Source: Actinomycetota bacterium (GTDB taxonomy: Bacteria > Actinomycetota > Actinomycetes > Streptosporangiales > Streptosporangiaceae). From it: a stretch of 37,859 nt of DNA. The notes under the pieces were generated by a model that was given only the letters and a program-made list of their open reading frames with translations, searched no databases and was not told where the DNA came from. The stretch is from contig DAHVDE010000072.1 in the NCBI GenBank assembly GCA_027313705.1, positions 1-37,859 of the forward strand, read 5' to 3'. Positions 31,159 to 37,859 of the stretch are shown here, one piece after another (the stretch's first letter is position 1; each line of letters starts with the position of its first letter). The position numbers and the translations under genes were made by a program.

Positions 31159-33453
31159 CTAAGGTCCGAGCATCGTCGCGACGGGAGTTGCAACGACCCG
31201 CCGCGCGGGCAGGATCGCGGTCAGCGTCGCGCCCGCCGCAGCGATGAGAATGGCTGCGGCCATGGCCGGCGCCGATGGCGGTCGCCCGATGCCTGAGCCG
31301 ATGCCGTATACCTGGGCGCCAAGATTGATCAGCCTGGTCGACACCATGAATCCGGCGGTAGCCCCGGTGGCGATGGCGATGACTGCCAGCGCCGTCGTGC
31401 TGCTGACCATTGACACCATGACCTGCCTGGGGGTCAGGCCGATCGCCCGGAGCGCGCCGACGTCACGCAACTGGTCACGGATGCCGACGGACGACGCGGT
31501 GAGCACGCTCACCAGCCCGACCAGCGCGAGCACGGCGATGAGCCCGGCGAGCATCGGCCTGATTATGCCAAGCTGGCTCGCCGGGTCGTTGACCTCGGTC
31601 ACGTCGAGACGCCCGCCAGATACGGCGAGCAGATGCCTGCGCGCGGCGCTCACCGTGACACCTGGCCTGAGCACCAGACTGTAGTAGACCGGCGGGCTGA
31701 CGACGCCTGCCTGGCTGAGCGTGTCAAGCCCGTATGCGAGCACCTGGCCGCTGTACTCGGGCTCGACGATACGGCCCACGATCCTGAAGATCACCGGCAC
31801 GCCGTTGATCTGCATGGGCACCAGTTCCCCGACCTTTAGGTGCAGCAGGTCGAGCAGGCCCTGACTGGCCACGGCCTGGCCGGGCGCGTGATAAAGGCTT
31901 CCCTGGGCCACATGAAACGGATAGGGCCTGGCCGAGGTGCCGAGGCCGAGGGTGGTGATGGTCGTCGTGCCGGTCGCGAGCAGCGCATTCACCTGGACCG
32001 AGGGGTAGGCGCTGAGAACCTGCCTGTCGCCGGACACGATCGCCCCGGCCTGGGCCTGGCTCAGTTCACCCGGGCTGACAGTCAGAGCGGCGGCCAGCCC
32101 GATGTTGGCGGGATGCCGCTGCACGTCGTCGACCGTCGAAGCGACGCCGAGGCCGATCGTGATCACGGCCATGGACATGGCCAGGCCGCCTATCGTAAGC
32201 GCGGCGGGAAGCCGCCTGATGAAAGCGGCCCGCGCGCCGAGCACGATGGCGGGCGGGAACCTTGACAGCATGACGACCCTGGCCAGTTGCGACAGATGAC
32301 CTGCGGGCAGCGGGCGGCGAACCGCGACCACGGCACTTACGCGGCCGGCCCGCCAGCCGGGGAAGGCGGCGGCGAGTACCACGAGGAACTCGGCTGAACA
32401 GGCCATGAGCACGATCCAGGTCGCGGGCAGCGGCACCACCGCCGGCACGATGCTGGCCGGGATTCCATGCAGGAGCGGCACGGTCAGGTACCTGGTCGCT
32501 ACGACGCCCAGGCTGGCCCCGGCCAGGCCGACCCCGGCATGCTCGGCTACCACCATCGCCGTGATCTGCCCTGGAGTGAAGCCAAGGGTCTTGAGCGTGG
32601 CGAGTTCCTCGAGTTGCACGAGTACCCGGCCGCCGGTTGCGCTGGCGATCACCAGGACCGCGCCGCCGAGCGCGACCAGCCCGAAGAGTGCGAGCAGCAG
32701 GCCAAGCAGCGGGTCACCGCGCGCCATCGACTGCTCGACCTGCGTCCAGGTCGACACGCTTCGCACCGCGCCGGTCAGTTCGGCCACGGCTTGCTGGGCG
32801 ACGAAGCTAGTATCGGCGGAGTTGGCGATCCTGATCCCGACTACCTCCTCGGTATGCCTGGCTATCGGTTCGATCCTCCGCAGCAGCGGCAGTTGCACCC
32901 AGGCCAGGCCGGGCGTCTGGTCGGGGTAGAAGCCCTGGTCAGAAGTCGCCGCGATGCCGATAACCCGGACCTTGGCGGTCGGGCCGTCGATGCCGTTTAT
33001 CACCAGTTCTGATCCGACCCGGCAATGGATGGCCTGGGCGAACGACGCCTCGAGCACCACGCCGCCTGGCGCTGAAGGCGCCAGCCAGCTTCCCTGCCTT
33101 ACCAGCAGCCTGCCGATCTGTGGCATCGCCGGCGTCATCGCGCGCAGTTCAACCGCTGACTGGAGCGGGCCCTGGACGATCGTCGCCGCGGTCGTGGAGT
33201 AAGGGCCGGCTATCGCCGTGACGCCCCCGATCTGACGCAGCCCGCTTACCTTCGTGCCTGGTGCCAGGCGCATCCAGATCTGGGCGCCCCTCGACTGGGC
33301 GAACAGGCCGGCCCACGGGTTGGTCGCGCCCTCGAGCACGGTTACCGAAAGCAGCAGCGCTGTCAGCACGCCGCCGACCACCAGCATCTCCACGGCCACC
33401 TGGAACGGGCGGGCGCGCAGGTCCGAGCGTATCCATCGCAGCGCGGCCCGCAC
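31159..33453 (-). CDS. FtsX-like ABC transporter permease
   Basis: The 764-residue membrane protein has an N-terminal helix (about 20-42), a large extracytoplasmic part, then two sets of membrane helices (about 260-385 and 640-760) with a second extracytoplasmic domain between them. This is the duplicated FtsX/MacB-like arrangement found in actinobacterial exporters and lipoprotein- or peptide-handling complexes. GTG 33453 lies 6 bp after the stop of the cognate ATPase gene. With PadR and the ATPase it forms an autoregulated efflux operon. Substrate unknown. Confidence 0.9.
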   Translation of the reverse strand: MRAALRWIRSDLRARPFQVAVEMLVVGGVLTALLLSVTVLEGATNPWAGLFAQSRGAQIWMRLAPGTKVSGLRQIGGVTAIAGPYSTTAATIVQGPLQSAVELRAMTPAMPQIGRLLVRQGSWLAPSAPGGVVLEASFAQAIHCRVGSELVINGIDGPTAKVRVIGIAATSDQGFYPDQTPGLAWVQLPLLRRIEPIARHTEEVVGIRIANSADTSFVAQQAVAELTGAVRSVSTWTQVEQSMARGDPLLGLLLALFGLVALGGAVLVIASATGGRVLVQLEELATLKTLGFTPGQITAMVVAEHAGVGLAGASLGVVATRYLTVPLLHGIPASIVPAVVPLPATWIVLMACSAEFLVVLAAAFPGWRAGRVSAVVAVRRPLPAGHLSQLARVVMLSRFPPAIVLGARAAFIRRLPAALTIGGLAMSMAVITIGLGVASTVDDVQRHPANIGLAAALTVSPGELSQAQAGAIVSGDRQVLSAYPSVQVNALLATGTTTITTLGLGTSARPYPFHVAQGSLYHAPGQAVASQGLLDLLHLKVGELVPMQINGVPVIFRIVGRIVEPEYSGQVLAYGLDTLSQAGVVSPPVYYSLVLRPGVTVSAARRHLLAVSGGRLDVTEVNDPASQLGIIRPMLAGLIAVLALVGLVSVLTASSVGIRDQLRDVGALRAIGLTPRQVMVSMVSSTTALAVIAIATGATAGFMVSTRLINLGAQVYGIGSGIGRPPSAPAMAAAILIAAAGATLTAILPARRVVATPVATMLGP

Positions 33454-33459
33454 CGCAGG

Positions 33460-34236
33460 TCACTCGCCGAGCCGGAGAACGCCGGCCGCCGCCACCGAGG
33501 GCCGGATCGGGGTGACGACATCCATGTCGTCGATGATCATCCCGTCGAACAGGTTGACGACCCGGTCGGCCATGCTTGCCGCCCGCGCGTCGTGAGTCAC
33601 CAAGATGATGGTCTGTCCCTGGCCGTGCACCCGGCAGAGCACCCGCAGCACGTCGGCGCTGTTCAGGCTGTCCAGGTTACCGGTCGGCTCGTCGGCGAGC
33701 AGCAGGCTCGGCCGGTTGGCGAGCGCGCGTGCCAGGGCGACTCGCTGCTGCTCGCCGCCGGAAAGCCGGGCAGGGGAGGCGCTCGCCTTGTCCGACAGGC
33801 CAAGCTCGGCAAGCAACTCGATCCTGCGCTCCTTGGCCTGCCGCCTGGTGGCACCGCTCATCAGCGCGGGCAACTCGACGTTGTCGGCCACGGTCATGTT
33901 AGAGACCAGGTTGAAGAACTGGAAGACGAAGCCGATATTCCTGCGGCGCAGCATCGCCCATCTCGCCTGGGAGAGACCGTCCACCCTGGCGCCGTCGAAC
34001 CAGATCTGCCCGGTTGTCGGCGGCTCGAGGCCGCCGAGCATGTGCAGCAGGCTGGACTTGCCCGACCCGGAAGGTCCCATCACGGCCACGAACTGCCCTG
34101 GCTCAAGCGACAGGCTTACCCCGCGCACGGCATGGACCGGCGGGCCGCCGCCTTTGTACACCTTGCTAAGCCCGACGATCTTCAGCAACATCTCATCCGC
34201 ACTCGGGGCGGGCTGTGGCACGGCGCGGGCAATCAC
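33460..34236 (-). CDS. ABC transporter ATP-binding protein (LolD/MacB type)
   Basis: The 258-residue ATPase has Walker [10 protein letters not shown]-loop F-Q-F-F-N-L, signature L-S-G-G-E-Q-Q-R and Walker [13 protein letters not shown], followed by V-T-H-D, all as in LolD/MacB ATPases that work with FtsX-like permeases. GTG 34236 is the preferred start: AGGAGG (34249-34244) stands seven bases upstream, and GTGA overlaps the PadR stop. The ATG at 34254 would lie upstream of that ribosome site, inside the PadR gene. It powers the permease encoded next. Confidence 0.93.
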   Translation of the reverse strand: MIARAVPQPAPSADEMLLKIVGLSKVYKGGGPPVHAVRGVSLSLEPGQFVAVMGPSGSGKSSLLHMLGGLEPPTTGQIWFDGARVDGLSQARWAMLRRRNIGFVFQFFNLVSNMTVADNVELPALMSGATRRQAKERRIELLAELGLSDKASASPARLSGGEQQRVALARALANRPSLLLADEPTGNLDSLNSADVLRVLCRVHGQGQTIILVTHDARAASMADRVVNLFDGMIIDDMDVVTPIRPSVAAAGVLRLGE

Positions 34237-34739
34237 ATCAGTTCCTCCTGGCATCGTTCCAGCCAGTCAAGATCCGCCTGCAAGTGCAGCATGGCACCTT
34301 CGATGAGAAGCAGCGAGATCCGGCTGTCCCTGTCGGTCGCCGACGCCAGCTTGGACAGGCCGCGCATGAGATTGAGGTAGTGCCTGCGCTGCCTGTTGAT
34401 CAGGGCCATCTGGTCGGTTACCCCGGCGAGCGGGCTGAGCGCCAGCTTGACGAAGAAATCGTCGCGCACGCGCGGACCTTCGCTCGGCTCCTCGATCCAG
34501 GCGGCCAGAGCCTCGCGTCCGGCGGGAGTCAGTTCGTACACGCGCTTGTTCGGCCTGGTCGTCTGGATTACGTCCTGGCTCTTGACCAGGCCGTCGCGCT
34601 CGAGGCGCTGCAAGGTCACGTAGATCTGCCCGATGTTCGGCGACGGGTAAGCCTGTCCGAAGGTCTGCTCGAGCAGGGATTTCAGCTCATACCCGTGGGC
34701 AGGCTCCTTGGCCAGCAGTGCCAGCAGCGGTAGGCGCAT
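34233..34739 (-). CDS. PadR-family transcriptional regulator
   Basis: The 168-residue protein has the PadR winged helix (about 1-85): [17 protein letters not shown] at the start, [14 protein letters not shown] as recognition helix, and [12 protein letters not shown] helical dimerisation tail follows (Vir-type C-terminus). PadR proteins usually repress a neighbouring transporter and release DNA on ligand binding. ATG 34739 is chosen because the fold starts there and GAGGGAGAGGGGCGAGG precedes it. It is first in the PadR-ATPase-FtsX operon and divergent from the binding-protein genes. Confidence 0.93.
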   Translation of the reverse strand: MRLPLLALLAKEPAHGYELKSLLEQTFGQAYPSPNIGQIYVTLQRLERDGLVKSQDVIQTTRPNKRVYELTPAGREALAAWIEEPSEGPRVRDDFFVKLALSPLAGVTDQMALINRQRRHYLNLMRGLSKLASATDRDSRISLLLIEGAMLHLQADLDWLERCQEELM

Positions 34740-34880
34740 GCACCTCGCCCCTCTCCCTCCCGTAAAGCCCCGCCAGGGGCCGCTAACCCCATTGTGGGAC
34801 ACCGCGATCCCGATCGCATCACCAGGAAACTCGGATAAACCCGATTGAAGCGGTAAGTACAACATCCAGCGAACTTCCTG

Positions 34881-34918
34881 TTGACTCATACATAACGTAG
34901 GTATATAACACGTAGGTA
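34881..34918 (+). promoter_or_regulatory. Promoter of the binding-protein operon with flanking direct repeats
   Basis: TTGACT (34881-34886) and TATAAC (34904-34909) are separated by 17 bp, a good vegetative promoter about 32 bp before ATG 34941. ACGTAGGTA occurs twice, at 34895-34903 and 34910-34918, on both sides of the -10, 15 bp apart. That is the position for a repressor operator. Confidence 0.6.
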
Positions 34919-34940
34919 CGACGACGCCAGGGAGTTGCGG

Positions 34941-36239
34941 ATGAAAGTTTCCTGCTTCCGCCCCTGGATCGTCACGCTCGCCGCGGCGGCGCTCACGGCC
35001 GCAGGGTGCGGCCTGACCAGGACGGGTGCCGGTCCTGCTGGTTCACCAGCCTCGCTCAGCGGCATCGGGCCGATCACGTTCGCGACCGGGGAGCTTGATA
35101 CCGGCAGCTACCTGCCTTCCCTGCTCGCCCAGTGGAACCGGGCCCACCCCAGGCAGCGGGTCACTCTTATCAGGCTGCCCGACGATGCCGATGACCAGCT
35201 AGCCCAGCTTGTGATGAATCTTCAGGCAAGCAGCGATGCCTACGACGTGATGAGCCTGGACGTGATCTGGACCGCCGAGTTCGCCTCGAATGGCTGGATC
35301 ATTCCGCTCAGCCGCAGCCTTTTCCCGTTAAGCGAGTTCCTGCGGCCAGCCGTAGAAACGGCGATGTATCACGGGAAGCTCTGGGCAGCGCCGTTCACCA
35401 GCAACGCCGAACTGCTTTACTACCGCAGCGACATACTCGCCCGCGCCGGCGTCAGGCCGCCGAAGACCTGGGCGCAGCTTGCCGAACTGGCCAGGACCAT
35501 CGCGCCGAAATTCGGCCTCTGGGGATACGGCGGGCAGTTCCGCGCTTACGAGGGCCTGACCGTCAACTTCGACGAGGCGGTCCAGTCGGCGGGCGGAAGC
35601 ATCTTGTCGCCCGCGGGCACGCAGGTCACGCTGAACTCTCCGCAGGCCCGCCGCGGCCTCGCATTCCTGGTCAGCGGGTTCCGTCAGGGCTGGATACCGC
35701 GCGCCGCGCTCAGCTTCGACGAGCAGGCATCGCAGAACGCTTTCGAGCAGGGCAAGCTGCTTTTCCTGAACAACTGGCCGTACGTGTACGGCCAGGCGAG
35801 CAGGCCGGGTCCTGGCAACGTGATTGCAGGCAAGTTCGGTGCCGAGGCCCTGCCAGGACCGCAAGGGCCAGGATCGAGCGCGCTCGGCGGCGCCAACCTG
35901 GCCATCAGCGCCTTCTCGCGCCATCAGCGGACAGCGCTCGCTTTCATCAAGTTTCTCACCAGCGAGGCGGTCGAGCGCCAGGTGCTTATCAACGGCTCGC
36001 TGCCGCCGGTCTGGACCAGGCTCTACCATCAGCCCGCACTGGTCAGGAAATTCCCCTACCTGCCGGTGCTTGAAAGGGCCATCTTGTCGGCCACGCCGCG
36101 CCCGGAAATTCCGGAATATAACCAGCTCAGCCTGGCCATATCGAGTTCAGTGCACCGGGCGCTCATGCTCAAGGAGTCCGTAGGCGTCACTATCGCGCAG
36201 TTGTCGCGGGAACTGCGCGAGATCATCAGGAATGGATGA
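34941..36239 (+). CDS. Extracellular sugar-binding lipoprotein 1
   Basis: The 432-residue ABC-importer solute-binding protein has a signal sequence ending L-T-A-A-G-C (lipobox-like, Cys at about 25) and the family-1 binding-protein fold: L-P-S-L-L-A-Q-W-N-R, Y-D-V-M-S-L-D-V-I-W, N-A-E-L-L-Y-Y-R, P-K-T-W-A-Q-L, and F-L-N-N-W-P-Y-V-Y. Family members bind mono- to oligosaccharides at the outer membrane face. ATG 34941 has GGGAG seven bases upstream and a promoter at 34881. The stop lies 43 bp before the next binding-protein gene. Confidence 0.92.
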   Translation: MKVSCFRPWIVTLAAAALTAAGCGLTRTGAGPAGSPASLSGIGPITFATGELDTGSYLPSLLAQWNRAHPRQRVTLIRLPDDADDQLAQLVMNLQASSDAYDVMSLDVIWTAEFASNGWIIPLSRSLFPLSEFLRPAVETAMYHGKLWAAPFTSNAELLYYRSDILARAGVRPPKTWAQLAELARTIAPKFGLWGYGGQFRAYEGLTVNFDEAVQSAGGSILSPAGTQVTLNSPQARRGLAFLVSGFRQGWIPRAALSFDEQASQNAFEQGKLLFLNNWPYVYGQASRPGPGNVIAGKFGAEALPGPQGPGSSALGGANLAISAFSRHQRTALAFIKFLTSEAVERQVLINGSLPPVWTRLYHQPALVRKFPYLPVLERAILSATPRPEIPEYNQLSLAISSSVHRALMLKESVGVTIAQLSRELREIIRNG

Positions 36240-36282
36240 AATTCAGGAACCTGTAATCCAAGGTAGAAAGAGAGGTATTCCG

Positions 36283-37563
36283 ATGCGAGGGTGGCAAGGG
36301 CACAGTCGCATGGCCGTGATCACGGGAACGGCCGTGGTTGCCGTACTCGGGGTCGCCGCCTGCAGCGGCAACAGCGGTGGCGCGAGTTCGGGTTCCCAGG
36401 TCGCGGCCAGCGCGAAACAGACCATCGTCTTCGCGACCGCTGGCCTTGGCTCAGAAGGGACGGCGACCAAGGCGGCGATATCCGCCTTCGAGAAGCTGCA
36501 CCCGAATATCACCGTCTCCATTCTCAACTTGTCTTCCTCGTCGACCGTCGCCCAGCAGCAGGAAGAGAAGTACTTCCTCGCCGGGTCGTCAACGCCAGAT
36601 GTCCTCTACACCGATGTCACCTGGCCGGCGGCCTACGCACGGGCAGGCTGGATCGCCAACCTCAGTTCGTTCCATCCGGACAGCGGCGCGTTTTTCCCCG
36701 GTCAGGTGGCTACTGGCGAATACAACGGCGGTCTCTACGCGATCCCGTGGTTCATCAACGCGGAAGGTCTTTATTACCGTACCGACCTGGTCAAGACACC
36801 GCCGACCACGATCGCCCAGCTGGTCAGCGATGCCAAGGCGGCGCTGAAGACCGATCATGCCCTGAAGGAGGGCCTGGCGTTCGAAGGTGCCGAGTACGAG
36901 GGCGCGGTGACGGCCTGGCAGAGCTTCGGCGCGAAGATCGGGCTTTCCTCGCTGTCCAACATCGACTCGACGGCCAACAAGAGCGCGCTTGGCTTCATGT
37001 ACGACGCCATCCACACCTACAAGATCGCCCCGTCTGCTGTCACGACCTGGCAGGAAGGCAACGTGCAGGACGCGTGGCTCTCGTGCCAGACGCCGTTCGC
37101 GCTCAACTGGCCGTACATCTTCCAGCTTTCCGAGACCAAGACCTACCCCTGCGTCGACGGTCACACCGGCTGGATTCCCTTCCCGAGCGCGTCACCGCAG
37201 TCCTCGCTCGGCGGTGACGACCTGGCGGTGAACGCCAAGAGCACGCACAAGGCCGCTGCCTGGGAGTTCATCCAGTACCTGACCAGCATCGGCGCGCAAG
37301 ACACCCGCGCGATCAGCGCCGGCGACCCGCCGTCGGTCAAGGCGGCCTACAACTCGGCCCTCTACACGGCGGCGCCTTACTACCGGCAGGAGGCCGCGGT
37401 CTACGACGTGGTGACGCCACGTCCGGTCACCCCGGTGTACGCGCAGATCTCGGCTCAGCTTCAGCCGATGATCAGCTCGGTGCTCAGCGGCGAGGCGACG
37501 CCGGCCTCGGCGCTGGCCACCGCCGCGCCCACGGTAGCCCAGCTCTTCTCGACCACGAAGTGA
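36283..37563 (+). CDS. Extracellular sugar-binding lipoprotein 2
   Basis: The 426-residue solute-binding protein is clearly related to the one before it (V-L-Y-T-D-V-T-W, I-N-A-E-G-L-Y-Y-R-T-D-L, F-A-L-N-W-P-Y-I-F, L-G-G-D-D-L-A-V-N). It has a signal sequence with lipobox V-L-G-V-A-A-C followed by a Ser/Gly-rich linker. ATG 36283 has GAAAGAGAGG eight bases upstream; the open frame before it overlaps the first gene and is not signal-like. The permease gene starts 10 bp downstream. Two tandem paralogues in front of one permease suggest different ligands or a recent duplication. Confidence 0.93.
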   Translation: MRGWQGHSRMAVITGTAVVAVLGVAACSGNSGGASSGSQVAASAKQTIVFATAGLGSEGTATKAAISAFEKLHPNITVSILNLSSSSTVAQQQEEKYFLAGSSTPDVLYTDVTWPAAYARAGWIANLSSFHPDSGAFFPGQVATGEYNGGLYAIPWFINAEGLYYRTDLVKTPPTTIAQLVSDAKAALKTDHALKEGLAFEGAEYEGAVTAWQSFGAKIGLSSLSNIDSTANKSALGFMYDAIHTYKIAPSAVTTWQEGNVQDAWLSCQTPFALNWPYIFQLSETKTYPCVDGHTGWIPFPSASPQSSLGGDDLAVNAKSTHKAAAWEFIQYLTSIGAQDTRAISAGDPPSVKAAYNSALYTAAPYYRQEAAVYDVVTPRPVTPVYAQISAQLQPMISSVLSGEATPASALATAAPTVAQLFSTTK

Positions 37564-37573
37564 TGAGCCGCTG

Positions 37574-37859
37574 ATGGTGGCGCAAGCTGAACCAGCCGTG
37601 CCGCCTCGGGCACCCGCCCGGGCGGCGCGGCGCCAGCGGACCCTGATTGGCCAGGACCGCAGGCTCGGTTACCTGCTGGTCGCACCCGTGGTGGTCGTGC
37701 TGGCGGCCGTCACCGGCTATCCGCTGGTCTACAACCTGTGGAATTCCTTCCATCACGTCGATTACATCGCACCGCCGGTTGGCAGCTTCGCCGGCTTCTC
37801 CAATTACGCCGAGCTGTTCACCGGACATTCCTTCGTCCCGGCGCTGCTGCACACCGTCG
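37574..37859 (+). CDS. Sugar ABC transporter permease, MalF/UgpA type (partial)
   Basis: The frame runs off the right edge after 95 codons. After a basic Pro/Arg-rich N-terminus (R-A-A-R-R-Q-R) comes the first membrane helix (about 33-55, L-L-V-A-P-V-V-V-V-L-A-A-V) with the P-L-V-Y-N-L-W-N-S-F-H and F-A-G-F-S-N-Y-A-E-L-F segments that are characteristic of MalF-like permeases. ATG 37574 lies 10 bp after the binding-protein stop; an ATG at 37563 ends after three codons. A second permease (MalG type) is expected just beyond the window. Confidence 0.9.
   Translation, partial: MVAQAEPAVPPRAPARAARRQRTLIGQDRRLGYLLVAPVVVVLAAVTGYPLVYNLWNSFHHVDYIAPPVGSFAGFSNYAELFTGHSFVPALLHTV

Overview
The window is GC-rich DNA with actinobacterial features throughout: strong GC bias at third codon positions, many GTG starts, 4-bp ATGA/GTGA gene overlaps, tandem UspA proteins, DUF4389 and PadR/FtsX modules. 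A soil actinomycete of the Streptosporangiales or Streptomycetales kind is the best guess. No rRNA or tRNA gene is present to settle this.

The left 4.8 kb looks like one end of an integrative element. It holds the N-terminal part of a CHC2 zinc-finger primase (running off the window), a small leader ORF overlapping an XRE regulator, a secreted HNH nuclease coupled to a DUF4265 protein, a HigBA-type toxin-antitoxin pair, a small helical protein and a tyrosine integrase. A 15-bp motif recurs upstream of the nuclease and toxin genes. A gene-poor stretch (4.8-5.4 kb) separates this from resident DNA.

From 5.4 to 14.4 kb lies a stress/low-oxygen themed block: an APC permease-arcA-arcC-UspA operon (no arcB), a PsiE-like protein divergent from a membrane protein, a DUF4389-flavodoxin-double UspA operon, an SRPBCC-like protein and a hotdog thioesterase. 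Intergenic regions of this block carry palindromes resembling DosR/DevR boxes (5314, 10039, 13352, 13422), so it may be one dormancy regulon.

From 14.4 to 21.7 kb are a start-less Pro/Ser/Thr-rich reading frame, an FHA-FAD monooxygenase fusion, a TauE/SafE transporter, an S9 peptidase, a MOSC protein and a membrane protein. The last two are flanked by two decayed copies of one segment, with an IS66 transposase scrap. From 21.7 to 26.1 kb are three secreted proteins (S53 peptidase, kelch protein, GH76 glycanase).

From 26.1 to 29.4 kb a minus-strand cluster encodes an SDR, a 3Fe-4S-type ferredoxin, a NuoF-like flavoprotein, a heme-b membrane protein and a small exported protein: a plausible electron-transfer chain. 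A decayed second NuoF copy lies just upstream. From 29.9 kb to the end are a PadR-ABC-FtsX-UgpC-type ATPase run (minus) and, divergently, two tandem sugar-binding lipoproteins plus the start of a permease (plus), sharing a promoter region with a clear promoter and operator-like direct repeats.
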